From Methanoregulaceae archaeon UBA467 (GTDB lineage: Archaea; Halobacteriota; Methanomicrobia; Methanomicrobiales; Methanospirillaceae): DNA of 64,000 nucleotides. The notes under the pieces were generated by a model, which saw only the letters and a list, made by a program, of their open reading frames with translations, had not been told where the DNA came from and did no database searches. Made by a program: the position numbers and the translations under genes. Of the stretch, positions 35,063 to 44,827 are shown piece by piece (position 1 is the first letter of the stretch; each line of letters opens with the position of its first letter). Location: NCBI GenBank assembly GCA_002503825.1, contig DASP01000005.1:428073-492072 (forward strand). Reading direction: 5' to 3'.

Positions 35063-36703
35063 TCAGGGTCTTGGAGGAATGACATCATCGGGCGCACTCC
35101 CTCCGATAATTTCGCCAAGAATGCGGATGATGGGCTCCAGTACGGCAGGGACTCCCGTGTCCTCGGTTGTAACGGTCTTTTCGTTATAGACGAGGGTATA
35201 AGAGAAATAATCGTTCCCGGGGGTCGCTGCCGGGTAGGAATCGTCAAGTTCATCAAACGAGGCATCATCAAAGAGGGTGTATAACTGCTGGAGGGTGCCA
35301 TCCGGGAGGGATATCCTTGCTATTGTTTCCTTCCTGGTTACCACCGCGCTTCCGTCCGGATACACTGCAATGTTATCATTGAACCCTGCAAATCCGCCGG
35401 TCCTTGAAAACTCGATTACTGGAAGGTCTCTTTCTTCAGAATCAGGAACTGCAGGTGAAAAAACAAGCAGCGGATTTCCCGAATCATCAGTGAATACAAG
35501 CCTTTCACCAGACAGGGTATAACCTGCAACCTGCCCGAGCAGGTTGAAATATTCGGACTCCTGCTCCATTACCCCTTCCGGTTCCATGCAGTACATTTCA
35601 GTCGAATAGACCTGTCCGATTGTGAATGAATCTCCTTCGGATGTCCATGACCCCCCGTAGCTGTTACAGCCTGCAGAACCGCTGATCTTGCCATCCGCTG
35701 TAATGGACGCAGTAATCCTGGTTCCAGGTATAACCTGCACCATATCCAGGCCTGATACACGCTCCTCCAGCTGCCAGTTCCCAGCCGGGCCCTGGCCGGA
35801 ACCGGTGGCATCAACACCGGAGGTGCTGATCGAGAGGATCCGTACGGGTGTACCCCACATCTGGATCGTCATGACATCCGGGTCCGCGACCGCAGTGAAA
35901 CTGACTTTTAGACTATCTTGTTCAAATTCCGGCGGGAGGTTCAGGGGAAGATACTGTTCCTGGTCATTGGTCACAATTCCAAAAAAGCCACCCTCAATGT
36001 CAAAATAAGTGACAGTTCCTGTCGCTTCGAACTCTTCCTCAATTGTTTTGATGCTCCTGATATCGACAGGCGTTCCCCACATCCTGATATTTGCCTCCGG
36101 AGCATGTGCAATACCGCTGAAACTGACTTTCAGACCGTCGACCATATACTTTTCAGGTAGCCCTGCAGGCAGGTAATGAGTCCCATCGTCTGCGACGATT
36201 CCGAAGAACCCGCCTTCAAATTCCATATACCGGATTTCACCGGTGGCAGAAATGAGACTCATCCCCGCAGAACCGCCGAAATTGCCTGGGGCTGGCTTTT
36301 CCGAAATGTTTTTCCTTATTTTTTCCAGCAGGGGTGAAACATTTGTATTTCCAAATGAAGAGAGCGGAGAATATCCTGAAAATCGTACTGCTCGTGCATG
36401 CTGCAGTTCCATCATGGTACTTCGCCCATCTGCAGACCTGGATGCATCCTTATATCCGGTGGCAGAAATTCCTGAAAATGCGGGATTATCCGCAAACGTA
36501 TTGATACCACCGTACCTCGACGCGGCTGAATCAAGGAATGATGCACTGGTATGTTCTGACGATTTTTCCTGAGAAATAGCGGAAAAATATCCGTTGTGTG
36601 GTATATCGAGTGCCTGCACCATCCCGGCAGAGCTAAAAATGAGAGCTGCCAGAAGTACGAGGGCAGGGACCCGTACGATTCTATCAATATATGCCATATT
36701 CAT
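35063..36703 (-). CDS. Secreted META-domain protein with duplicated beta module
   Basis: About 546 residues. A signal peptide (VPALVLLAALIFSSAG) is followed by a low-complexity lead (25-160) and two copies of a roughly 73-residue module. Each copy carries EGGFFGIV, then YLP, then LKVSF, then MWGTPV (copy 1 about 165-240, copy 2 about 240-310). A META/HslJ-like domain follows (about 325-430), with SGSAGCNSYGGSW and YCMEPEGVMEQE. The last 110 residues form another beta domain (EFSRTGGFAGFNDNIAVYPDG). META domains occur in exported proteins linked to stress or protease inhibition. The start is ATG 36703; 36697 is also possible. Confidence 0.8.
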   Translation of the reverse strand: MNMAYIDRIVRVPALVLLAALIFSSAGMVQALDIPHNGYFSAISQEKSSEHTSASFLDSAASRYGGINTFADNPAFSGISATGYKDASRSADGRSTMMELQHARAVRFSGYSPLSSFGNTNVSPLLEKIRKNISEKPAPGNFGGSAGMSLISATGEIRYMEFEGGFFGIVADDGTHYLPAGLPEKYMVDGLKVSFSGIAHAPEANIRMWGTPVDIRSIKTIEEEFEATGTVTYFDIEGGFFGIVTNDQEQYLPLNLPPEFEQDSLKVSFTAVADPDVMTIQMWGTPVRILSISTSGVDATGSGQGPAGNWQLEERVSGLDMVQVIPGTRITASITADGKISGSAGCNSYGGSWTSEGDSFTIGQVYSTEMYCMEPEGVMEQESEYFNLLGQVAGYTLSGERLVFTDDSGNPLLVFSPAVPDSEERDLPVIEFSRTGGFAGFNDNIAVYPDGSAVVTRKETIARISLPDGTLQQLYTLFDDASFDELDDSYPAATPGNDYFSYTLVYNEKTVTTEDTGVPAVLEPIIRILGEIIGGSAPDDVIPPRP

Positions 36704-36887
36704 GATCACTCTACTGGTCTCATAAGAGAGGACCAGTCTCTAAGTATGAGAAAATACGGATATATAACTGTCTTACACTGCGAAAAAATTTGCACTCATC
36801 AATGACTGCCGGATAGCAGGGATATCCATCGAACACAATAACAAAGTGTGAGTATGACCGAATAGCTGATCAGACGTGAGTTATGCT

Positions 36888-37334
36888 ATGAAAAACGTAA
36901 AAGAATTTGAGGCGACCCTGACCCAGATACTCGAGCGGGGAGGGGAAAAGACTGCAGAAGAGTGGATGGCAAATATCGAGAAAGAATTTGGCAAGACACC
37001 CCTGATCTTCCAGCGGATGTCGGAACGGCCCGAAGTTCTCATCTCACACCTCCTTTATAAAGGCGCAGTCACCCAGACCAGTGCAATCGACCCGAAGTAT
37101 GTGGAACTCATCAGTCTCGCAGTCGGCGCCGCGCTCCGCTGCCAGCACTGTACCAGCTATCACATGCAGGCAGCAATAAAAAAAGGTGCCAGCAGGGAAG
37201 AAATTCTTGAGGTCGTCCTTCTCGCAGGTATGATCTCAAACTCATCCGTGCTAGCAAATGCATATCGCATCATTGACGAAAAGATGAAATGTATACCCTG
37301 CACCACTGAAGGGGTGGATTTGATCCCGGATTAA
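36888..37334 (+). CDS. Carboxymuconolactone decarboxylase/AhpD-family protein
   Basis: A 148-residue all-helical protein with the AhpD-type redox motif LRCQHCTSYHMQAAIKKGAS (CxxC then H, about 84-104) and EEILEVVLLAGM after it. Such proteins act as thiol-dependent peroxidase partners or alkylhydroperoxidase-like enzymes; a true decarboxylase role is unlikely with this motif. A second CIPC pair stands near the C-terminus. The start ATG 36888 has GTGAG seven bases ahead; GTG 36876 would add four residues. Confidence 0.85.
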   Translation: MKNVKEFEATLTQILERGGEKTAEEWMANIEKEFGKTPLIFQRMSERPEVLISHLLYKGAVTQTSAIDPKYVELISLAVGAALRCQHCTSYHMQAAIKKGASREEILEVVLLAGMISNSSVLANAYRIIDEKMKCIPCTTEGVDLIPD

Positions 37335-37623
37335 CCACTTATTGACAACACAATTCGTGAAGTGGTCATGGGAATCAGGTACTTTTTCACCTGAATTTTT
37401 GTCTCTTCAGCCATTCGTCTTTGAGGAAACATCCACATATCTTTTTAAATCCAGAATACGTCACCGAAACACCGTCGTTCTGGAAAGAGACCGGAATCAT
37501 GGCGTAGACATTCTTCAAAATAAAGTTGACTACAATTATCAGCGAGTAATCGCCCCCGTATCTCAGGGTCGGGAGAACCATGGAGACCGCGGGGGCTAAT
37601 AGGATATATGGCAGGGGAGGTGA

Positions 37624-37649
37624 CGGCTCTATTTTTTCTAAATAGCCGT
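37624..37649. terminator. Hairpin between convergent genes
   Basis: CGGCTCTATTT-TTTCT-AAATAGCCG forms a near-perfect stem (two-base bulge) followed on the plus strand by TTTTAATT. It lies 290 bases after the AhpD-like gene and 15 bases after the stop of the leftward radical SAM gene, so it could end either transcript. The rest of the 329-base gap shows no supportable gene (a 64-codon minus frame at 37387-37581 was left out). Confidence 0.4.
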
Positions 37650-37663
37650 TTTAATTACAGAAA

Positions 37664-39499
37664 TCAGCGATAGCCCTTTTTTTTCGGTTCCCATCTTGAT
37701 CCGGGAAATTTTTTATTGACGAGGCAGTCCGGTCCGGTCCCGATAAGATCGGTCCGCCCTGCAATTTTTAAGCCTTCTTCCACCAGGTTCTGGTTTTTTG
37801 GGTCCCTGTAATGGAGAATAGCACGCTGGATTCTTTTCTCATGCCCTTTTGGCACGTGTACCTGCTCCATTGAAAACGGGTTGAGGCCGGTATAGTACAT
37901 ACAGGTGGAGACGCTCATAGGTGTCGGGGTAAAATCCTGCACCTGCTCGGTGTAGAGGTGATTGTCCCTGATATATTCTGCAAGCTCCACCATGTCCGCA
38001 ATCGTGCACCCGGGGTGCCCGGACATGAAATAGGGAACAATATACTGCCTCTTTTTCTTTTTTTCCTGGATTTTGTCAAATTCTCTCCTGAATTCCTCAA
38101 ACGACTCCCTGCCCGGTTTGTTCATCAGTGAGGTTACATGGGCGGATATGTGTTCAGGGGCGACTTTCAGGTGGCCTGATACGTGGTATGTACATAGCTC
38201 TTCAAGGTACCTGGCTGGGTCCTGGAGAAATAAATCATACCTGATCCCGGAACCGATAAAGACCCATTTTATCCCGGGGATTTTTCGTAATTTTCTTAAA
38301 AGCTGCAGCTGGTCTTCATGTGAAAGGTGCATGCCCGGACAGTCTGCAGAACATTGCCGGTCAGGACAGGCCCCTGCCTCCTCCCACCGCGAACAGTGTG
38401 CCCCCCACATGTTGGCCGTCGGACCGCCGATATCATGAATAATACCCTTGAAATCCGCCATCCCTGACAGGGTTCGTACTTCACGTTCAATCGACGCCGC
38501 ACTCCGGCTCTGGATAATCCGTCCCTGGTGATGAGTGAGTGCGCAGAATGTGCACCCGCCAAAACACCCCCGGTGGGTCGTGACTGAGAACTGTACCGGT
38601 CCAAGGGCAGGCACAGGCTTTTGATATGACGGATGTGCCTTTCGGGTAAACGGGAGCTCAAAGATATGATCGAGCTCGTCCGACGTGAGAGGCTTTGCCG
38701 GAGGGTTCTGGATAACCACCGTTTTTGGATGCGCCTGGACGACAGGCCGGCCCCTGAACGGGTCCTGCTCCTGGTAATGCATGGCGAATGCAGAGGCATA
38801 GGCCGTTTTATTCGAAGAAACGGATGAAAAATCGGGAATATTGACATATCCTTCTTTATCTGCACTGCGCCACTCCTTCACGGAAACCCGGTACATCGTT
38901 CCGGCAATATCCCTGATATCCCGTGGCGTATCGCCTTTTTTTGTCCTGCCTGCGATATCGATAATCTGCCGCTCCCCCATTCCAAATACAAGGATGTCTG
39001 CCGGTGCATCTGCCAGAATTGACTGTCGTACCCTGTCCGACCAGTAATCATAATGTGCAAATCTTCTCAGGCTGGCCTCTATACCCCCTATCACAACAGG
39101 AACGCCAGGGAAAAGAGCGTGCAGCCGGTCGGTATAGACCGTGCAGGCACGGTCAGGCCGCTTTAATTCTCCACCCGAGGCATATACATCCTCTGATCGC
39201 CGTTTGAGGTTCGCGGTGTAATTATTGACCATCGAGTCGACATTTCCGGACGACACTGCAAAAAAGAGTGCCGGTTTCCCAAAAAGGGTAAAATCATCAT
39301 TTTTTTTCCAGTCAGGCCGGGAAATAATCGCAACGGAAAACCCTGCGTCCCAGAGCACCCTTGAGAGGAGGGCTGCAGCAAAAGAGGGGTGATCGACGTA
39401 GGCATCACCCGTGACAAAAATGATATCAAACTGGTCTATGCCATACTTTTCCGCATCTTTTATCGTAAGCGGTATAAACCCGGGCTGCTTCAGTTTCAT
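37664..39499 (-). CDS. YgiQ-family radical SAM protein
   Basis: A 611-residue protein of the YgiQ (UPF0313) family. The radical SAM cluster is FSVTTHRGCFGGCTFCALTHHQGR (CxxxCxxC, about 300-320). The N-terminal cobalamin-like domain has FVTGDAYVDHPSF and GGIEASLRRFAHYDYW. Later come KAPEHISAH-type KVAPEHISAHVTSLMNKPG and the C-terminal TPTPMSVSTCMYYTGLNPF. The reaction catalysed by YgiQ proteins is not established. Length is normal. It stands alone between a hairpin and the PPC-domain gene. Confidence 0.9.
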   Translation of the reverse strand: MKLKQPGFIPLTIKDAEKYGIDQFDIIFVTGDAYVDHPSFAAALLSRVLWDAGFSVAIISRPDWKKNDDFTLFGKPALFFAVSSGNVDSMVNNYTANLKRRSEDVYASGGELKRPDRACTVYTDRLHALFPGVPVVIGGIEASLRRFAHYDYWSDRVRQSILADAPADILVFGMGERQIIDIAGRTKKGDTPRDIRDIAGTMYRVSVKEWRSADKEGYVNIPDFSSVSSNKTAYASAFAMHYQEQDPFRGRPVVQAHPKTVVIQNPPAKPLTSDELDHIFELPFTRKAHPSYQKPVPALGPVQFSVTTHRGCFGGCTFCALTHHQGRIIQSRSAASIEREVRTLSGMADFKGIIHDIGGPTANMWGAHCSRWEEAGACPDRQCSADCPGMHLSHEDQLQLLRKLRKIPGIKWVFIGSGIRYDLFLQDPARYLEELCTYHVSGHLKVAPEHISAHVTSLMNKPGRESFEEFRREFDKIQEKKKKRQYIVPYFMSGHPGCTIADMVELAEYIRDNHLYTEQVQDFTPTPMSVSTCMYYTGLNPFSMEQVHVPKGHEKRIQRAILHYRDPKNQNLVEEGLKIAGRTDLIGTGPDCLVNKKFPGSRWEPKKKGYR

Positions 39500-39518
39500 T
39501 GTAAACCAGGATGAATTT

Positions 39519-39959
39519 TCATTGCCGGGGTGATGGAAGTGTCAGTCCTGTGTGCTGATCAAACTGTCGGGTCATATCAAGGCCGGTGATTTCCATGATG
39601 ACCGCCTCTACAATGATGTACACCTTTGCATTTTCACGGATACACCCGGTCATAGCCTGTTTTCCGCGTCCTGCCGAGCCATGGAGATGGATATGAGAAC
39701 TGTGTGTCCCGGGTGTAATCGTTGCATACCCGAATAGTTCCCAGCCCCCGGAAAACCGTTCAAAATGTGGTTCCGGTGGAAGAACCTCTTTCTCGGGGCC
39801 GGTTACCATCATTCCGCCCGAGAGTGCCCCGAGAAGATGTATAACGCCCGATCCGATATTTTTCTCCTGCACAAAATCCCTGATAGTTGACAGAATGTCT
39901 TCACCGTCATCTATCCTCACGTAAAAAATTCTCCCAATTCTTCCTTCGGAATACTGCAT
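39519..39959 (-). CDS. PPC-domain (DUF296) DNA-binding-like protein
   Basis: A 146-residue PPC/DUF296 protein. It has GRIFYVRIDDGEDILSTIRDFVQE, SGVIHLLGALSGG and the HSSHIHLHGSAGRG core (about 95-108) whose histidines usually bind metal. Plant relatives with AT-hooks bind DNA; archaeal single-domain forms are trimeric and of unknown role. The frame is open to 40157, but that extension overlaps the glycine-rich tail of the DUF2207 gene in another frame. ATG 39959 is therefore used, with GGTAGG just upstream. Confidence 0.85.
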   Translation of the reverse strand: MQYSEGRIGRIFYVRIDDGEDILSTIRDFVQEKNIGSGVIHLLGALSGGMMVTGPEKEVLPPEPHFERFSGGWELFGYATITPGTHSSHIHLHGSAGRGKQAMTGCIRENAKVYIIVEAVIMEITGLDMTRQFDQHTGLTLPSPRQ

Positions 39960-40056
39960 CCTACCAGCGCCCTTCTCATTTGTCTGGGGGTTTCTCTGAC
40001 TTAAATATTCATCCGAAAAAATCCGAAGTGGACCGTGTCCCCGGAAACCGGGACTG

Positions 40057-41874
40057 TCAGCGGCCACCCACTCCGCCACCGCCGAATCCTCCTCCTCCGC
40101 CGAAGGATCCTCCTCCTCCGCCGAATCCTCCGCTTCCACCGCTTGAGGGCGGGACAAACGCCATGACCGGAATAAACGCCCCGTAAAATCCTAGTGGCAC
40201 ACCCGCTTCGGGTATGCGGATATTCAACTCTTTCATGGCCTTTTCGACCTTGTCGCCCTTGCCAAGTGCCGTCCCGTAAATTAGCCAGATCCCCCACATC
40301 GAGAGGTCTGCAGGTGAATACTGTTTCATCAGGGCAAGATCAGATAAAAACTTTGCAAATGCGTCCCATTCAAGTTTTTCCCTGTACCGGTCATCTTTCC
40401 AGTGCCCGAAAAGCGTGGAGGGAAATGCCATGGCAATACCACACTGCAGGATCATCACACCGAAGAGGACCGCTGCCGGAATCAGAACAGGTGCAAGCAC
40501 CGGTATGACAATAATCATCATCACAGATATCGCACAGAACGCCACCGCTAAAAATGCAGGGGGCAATACGTGATCCCTGCCGTTGACAATATATTTCGCG
40601 ATGAGGGCCGGGTCGGATTTTCCGGTCACCCCTTTAAGTTCCCTCTGGTACCGGATCATCTGTTTTTCAGCGGTGTTGCTGGTTTTTGCTTTTTCTGCAA
40701 GGTTTTTCAGTTCGCCGGTGTCGACCACTCCTTCAGTTCCGGCATCCTGCAAAAATCCGATGATCTTCTGCTCGTACGGGTCGTCGGATATATCGCGAAG
40801 GATCTCGATCTTCACACCGTCCCCCCCTTCCTTTTCGGTGATACGGACGATTTTTCTCCGGTGCATGTCAAGAAGGGTCGCATAATACCCATCCTGGTCA
40901 AAATCAATCGCATCTCCCTTGAAGAGCAGGTTGACAGCCCAGGGCTTCATCTCCGGATCCGGTACATAACTCAGGTATTCCGGCACGACAAACTCTTTTT
41001 CCCGGCCATAACGGTGATAGATATAGAGAAACAGGAATGGTGTCGCAATAACCCCGATAATTGAAAGATAATAAATTAAGAGCGATATACGGAGGGGAAG
41101 CATATCGTACCAGGGATTTGCAGCCCGGGTCACCCCTTCCACGTCCTCCACGTATGACGGGAACCCCTGCAGTTCATCTATTGCATCTTTGGAGAGAATG
41201 AGCTCGATACCAAGCTTCTCATTCTCGGCAAGACGCCCGGTCACTATGATATCATTCTCGTCCCGCCCGACATTGAGAGTTGCCGGATGAGGATAGACCT
41301 CCTGAACGTACCGGGACGGGTACCGGATTGTCACCTCGCGATAGGGAATATGCTCGTCCACGAGCCTTATATTAAGGTGAGCTGCAGAATCATCGTATTC
41401 CACAGGGGGATGGAGCATGTATGAATACGAAACGGTGTACTGCCCTGAGGTGAAATACCCGGGATCGTAGATGCCGACTTCATTCCATTCTGCAAGACTC
41501 CTGATTATCTCCTTTGCGTCCTTACTTTCAGAATTCTGAAGCGTGACGGTTCCCCGGGAGTCCTTTACATATCCCGTTACCCCGGGCGGGATATCCATGC
41601 TGACGAACTGGATATTCGGGCTGTTTTGTTCTTTTAGCGATAACGGGTCCTGCCAGTACCGGTAAAGCATCCTGTATTCCCCGGTGCTCCTGACATCATA
41701 GACATATGTTTCAACCAGGCTGCCATCATTGCCAAACGTGACCTCGTAGGAATCAATGACCAGGTCCCCTTCAAAAAGTGCAGGAATGGCAAGGGCTGCA
41801 AGGATTGCCACTGCAGCCACCAGTATGCAGATGATGAAGAGTCCTGCCAGATGTTTCTTCTCACTCACAGGCAA
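40057..41874 (-). CDS. DUF2207 membrane protein with Gly-rich C-terminus
   Basis: A 605-residue membrane protein of the DUF2207 type. One N-terminal helix (about 10-32) is followed by an outside beta domain (35-255, e.g. VIDSYEVTFGNDGSLVETYVY). A helix follows near 262-282, then a cytoplasmic part, two further helices near 440-490, a helical segment and a Gly-rich end (GGFGGGGGSFGGGGG style, about 575-605). The Gly-rich tail is usual for the family. Its function is unknown; it commonly pairs with LemA, and here LemA lies five bases upstream. Confidence 0.88.
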   Translation of the reverse strand: MPVSEKKHLAGLFIICILVAAVAILAALAIPALFEGDLVIDSYEVTFGNDGSLVETYVYDVRSTGEYRMLYRYWQDPLSLKEQNSPNIQFVSMDIPPGVTGYVKDSRGTVTLQNSESKDAKEIIRSLAEWNEVGIYDPGYFTSGQYTVSYSYMLHPPVEYDDSAAHLNIRLVDEHIPYREVTIRYPSRYVQEVYPHPATLNVGRDENDIIVTGRLAENEKLGIELILSKDAIDELQGFPSYVEDVEGVTRAANPWYDMLPLRISLLIYYLSIIGVIATPFLFLYIYHRYGREKEFVVPEYLSYVPDPEMKPWAVNLLFKGDAIDFDQDGYYATLLDMHRRKIVRITEKEGGDGVKIEILRDISDDPYEQKIIGFLQDAGTEGVVDTGELKNLAEKAKTSNTAEKQMIRYQRELKGVTGKSDPALIAKYIVNGRDHVLPPAFLAVAFCAISVMMIIVIPVLAPVLIPAAVLFGVMILQCGIAMAFPSTLFGHWKDDRYREKLEWDAFAKFLSDLALMKQYSPADLSMWGIWLIYGTALGKGDKVEKAMKELNIRIPEAGVPLGFYGAFIPVMAFVPPSSGGSGGFGGGGGSFGGGGGFGGGGVGGR

Positions 41875-41879
41875 TCCCT

Positions 41880-42452
41880 TTAGAATTCAATTTTTGGAGG
41901 AGTGCTGATCGCTTCTTCAAATTTAAGGTACTCAAGTTTCCGGAGACCCATCATGCGGGCAACAAAATTTGAGGGGATGACATCGCAGAGCGTGTTGAAC
42001 TGCTGTGAGATATTATTGTAGGTGTAACGCTGCCTCGCTATCTCTTCTTCCACACCCTTCACTGCATCCATCAGGCTCATTACCGTCGTATTGGTCTTTA
42101 AATCGGGATAATTCTCCGCAACTGCAAAGAGCCGTCCAAGCAGGGACCGTGACTCCTTTTCAATCTCGTTTAAGTCACCCGGACCTGCAGTCCCGACGCT
42201 TGTACGCATGGCAGTCACTTTTTCAAATGTCTCCCGCTCGAACTTTGCATAGCTCTTGACTGATCCGAGGAGCTGGTCTATCATATCCAGCCTCTTTTTC
42301 ATAGCCACGCGGATTTGCCCGAGTGTCGCTTCAGACGAGTTTTTCAGGCTGTAAAAACGGTTATATATTCCAATGAAATAGAAGACAAGTCCTGCCAGTA
42401 CCAGGAGTACAATTCCTCCGACAATCCATGGAATGAGATCTCCCAATGCCAT
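41880..42452 (-). CDS. LemA-family protein
   Basis: A 190-residue LemA protein. One N-terminal membrane helix (9-31) is followed by YNRFYSLKNSSEATLGQIRVAMKKRLDMIDQLL, the FERETFEKVTAMRTS segment, AVAENYPDLKTN and TLCDVIPSNFVARMMG, all diagnostic. The soluble part is a four-helix bundle. The LemA-DUF2207 pair is a frequent unit of unknown function at the membrane. GGTGA precedes the ATG by about four bases. Confidence 0.93.
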   Translation of the reverse strand: MALGDLIPWIVGGIVLLVLAGLVFYFIGIYNRFYSLKNSSEATLGQIRVAMKKRLDMIDQLLGSVKSYAKFERETFEKVTAMRTSVGTAGPGDLNEIEKESRSLLGRLFAVAENYPDLKTNTTVMSLMDAVKGVEEEIARQRYTYNNISQQFNTLCDVIPSNFVARMMGLRKLEYLKFEEAISTPPKIEF

Positions 42453-42530
42453 AATTCACCTATTTACTCATGGCGGGATCATTCTTTAATGCATCGAGAA
42501 AAAAGAGGATTTCGAATTATTACGACCTGA

Positions 42531-43502
42531 TTATTCTATCAGGACCGTACCTACCACTCTGAGCTTGCCTCCTTCGAGGTAATGGAGAATTGCCTTCGCA
42601 CCGGGAGGATAAACAAGTTCCTTCTCCATTTTCAGGGTAATTTTTGGTTTTTTCCAGTCTCCTGAATTATCCACGAATGCAACCCTGCAGGGCAGGAACT
42701 GGAGCCAGTGCCCGATATAGAGGACCATGTTCTCTTTTAAGGGGGACTGCCAGTATTTCACGAGTTCAGCCCTGCCTGAAATCGTTCCCGAAGACGTTAT
42801 CGATTTATCAGTGGTCAGAACGTATCCCCGGTCGAGATCTTCGACTTCCACCCCTTTCAGCGCAAGTCCCACCCGGTCGCCGGTAAACGCAATCTCGGAT
42901 TCATCATCGTGTTTCTGGATTGATCGTACCTCTGCGACCTTTTTTGTCGGGAGCACGTGAAGTTTGTCATGGCGTTTTACAATTCCCGTGGAGACACCCC
43001 CGAGGACAACCACACCGATGCCCTTCACATGGAAGAAATGGTCAACAGGTATTGCACCGGTTGCGGCCGCTCCCGGGACCGGCATCTCCTCTTTGACCTG
43101 TGCGGCCTCTTCGAGGAGATATTCCCTGATTTTTCCCTTGTCGTCCTCAAAGACTTCGTAGGATTCAAGGACGGTATCCTTGATCAATGGTGCAATCTGG
43201 TCCCGGGAAAGATAGTTTCTAAGGACGATAACTCCTTTTTTTAGCCCCGCACAATCGAGCATAAGGACAGATTCACCAAAGACCGCGTTTATTTCATCCA
43301 CCACGACAAGTGCCAGCCCCGACATTGACACAGAAAAAAACAGTGACGAAAGTTTCTCGGGATATCGTGTCGGTTCGATAATTGTGACGGTTATATCGTC
43401 TTTTTTGAGGTTATAGAACGTGATATCTGAAACAGTGCCTTTCTTACCAAGGTCTTTTGCATACCCTTCGGGTCCAATGACGGCAACATTCAGGTTCGGC
43501 AT
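42531..43502 (-). CDS. SelB-like translation-factor relative (EF-Tu domain, no intact GTPase)
   Basis: A 323-residue protein related to the archaeal SelB-like family. The first 130 residues have the size and order of an EF-Tu G-domain (MPNLNVAVIGPEGYAKDLGKKGT, ALVVVDEINAVFGESVLML, GVIVLRNYL). They lack GxxxxGK(S/T), DxxG in full form and NKxD. Residues 150-235 are EF-Tu domain 2 (HFFHVKGIGVVVLGGVSTGIVKRHDKL, FTGDRVGLALKGVEVEDLDRGYVL). A domain-3-like end follows. No selenocysteine machinery is in view. It probably binds RNA or a ribosomal partner without GTP hydrolysis; that is inference. Confidence 0.82.
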   Translation of the reverse strand: MPNLNVAVIGPEGYAKDLGKKGTVSDITFYNLKKDDITVTIIEPTRYPEKLSSLFFSVSMSGLALVVVDEINAVFGESVLMLDCAGLKKGVIVLRNYLSRDQIAPLIKDTVLESYEVFEDDKGKIREYLLEEAAQVKEEMPVPGAAATGAIPVDHFFHVKGIGVVVLGGVSTGIVKRHDKLHVLPTKKVAEVRSIQKHDDESEIAFTGDRVGLALKGVEVEDLDRGYVLTTDKSITSSGTISGRAELVKYWQSPLKENMVLYIGHWLQFLPCRVAFVDNSGDWKKPKITLKMEKELVYPPGAKAILHYLEGGKLRVVGTVLIE

Positions 43503-43537
43503 CAGGTACTACATTGGAAGTGCGGGGATATGATAGT

Positions 43538-44827
43538 TTATCTTCCGGCTCCGCCCGGAACTGAAAAATTATTTTCCATTTTTTTGAAGATAATTATGAA
43601 AATCAGCAGCAGGATGAAGAATTTTATCGTGAAAAAAATGAAGGGGGCAGAAATAAAGACATTTCCATTCCCTGTGTAATATGTATCGGTGAAATATATT
43701 CCTCTGAATAACAATGGAAATTCAAGGTACAGCCAGATCTGTGAAATGAAGAAAACCAGGATATTCTGAAGCGAATCTGCCAGGAAAAGTGCTAAAAACG
43801 GGGTCAGCCATAACATATACTGCGGGCTGAACACCTTGTTTAAAAGAACAAATATGAAAATACTGAAAAAAATGAAGGCACACAATGTTTTATGGTCAGC
43901 TTTTTTGTATTTCCAGTAATACCAGATGAACAGCAGCTCGAGTATCACCATGAGGAAAATTGAAACGGCCTCAAAGGATCTCGTGAAACCGGCCAGGTTG
44001 TTAAGAATAAAATCAATATAAAATACAAAACTCAATGCCTCTGATGCCCTTCCGACATGACGTGAATACGTATCGAGGAACCCGTTGTAATTGAGTATCA
44101 GAAAAGGAATGAAAACAATCAGGATGCCGATTGCCGTAATGGCAACCGCACGGATTATTTCATTTTTACCCTTTTTATTTTTCAGATCAAACATCAGGTA
44201 ATACGGGAGGGGTATGGCAGGAAACCATTTGACAAGAAAGCCAATACCGCTTGTGAAATAGCCTGCAAGTTCTTTTCCGTAAATGAATAAAAAGATTGAT
44301 AACATTAATAAAAATGTGGGAAAGGCGTCATATTTTGTGATAACAAAATATGCAGAGGCAAAGGCAGCTGCGTACAATACTCCGCTGATAACTGCCTTTT
44401 TTTGATCAAACAGACGTGCTGCAATAAAATATACAAGAACCGCGGTGAAAATATCAAATACAGACATTAATACCCGGAAGGCCGGTACATAGGCATTCCC
44501 GTCCTGTACAATGACTGCCGGGATAAGTGGAAGTAATGCAGCAATAAAAAACAACTGCGGATATTCGACTGAAAAGTCAACATAAGGGACCATTCCATGC
44601 AGCACATTTACAGAGTAATTAAAATAAATCACCGTGTCGTACATATCGATAAAAGAATGAAAAATATTGGCGGTAACAAATAAAACAGCGAGTTTTGTAA
44701 TAATTGAGAGGATGACAATAATGAAAATATCACGTTTTAATAGATCAAGGTCGAAAGTTTTCCAAAATGTATGAGCAATAATTCCGGATTTTTTTTCCAC
44801 GTTCTTCCGGCCCTGATTTCGAGGCAT
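43538..44827 (-). CDS. GT-C membrane glycosyltransferase (DUF2029/PIG-M-like)
   Basis: A 429-residue protein with about ten membrane helices. Typical GT-C signs are the D in SFIDMYDTVIYF at the first loop, PYVDFSVEYPQLFF, the KWFPAIPLPYY segment and FSPQYMLWLTPFLA. It would transfer a sugar from a polyprenyl-phosphate donor on the outer membrane side. The donor and acceptor are unknown. It is more AT-rich than genes to its left and starts the glycosylation group; it is the only one of the leftward set before a divergent GT2 gene. Confidence 0.78.
   Translation of the reverse strand: MPRNQGRKNVEKKSGIIAHTFWKTFDLDLLKRDIFIIVILSIITKLAVLFVTANIFHSFIDMYDTVIYFNYSVNVLHGMVPYVDFSVEYPQLFFIAALLPLIPAVIVQDGNAYVPAFRVLMSVFDIFTAVLVYFIAARLFDQKKAVISGVLYAAAFASAYFVITKYDAFPTFLLMLSIFLFIYGKELAGYFTSGIGFLVKWFPAIPLPYYLMFDLKNKKGKNEIIRAVAITAIGILIVFIPFLILNYNGFLDTYSRHVGRASEALSFVFYIDFILNNLAGFTRSFEAVSIFLMVILELLFIWYYWKYKKADHKTLCAFIFFSIFIFVLLNKVFSPQYMLWLTPFLALFLADSLQNILVFFISQIWLYLEFPLLFRGIYFTDTYYTGNGNVFISAPFIFFTIKFFILLLIFIIIFKKMENNFSVPGGAGR

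Noticed and set aside
37387..37581. 64-codon minus-strand frame between the AhpD-like gene and the radical SAM gene
   Set aside because: Partly hydrophobic, but without ribosome binding site or family features.
39960..40157. N-terminal extension of the PPC-domain gene rich in Glu/Ala
   Set aside because: It is the glycine-codon tail of the DUF2207 gene read in another frame.
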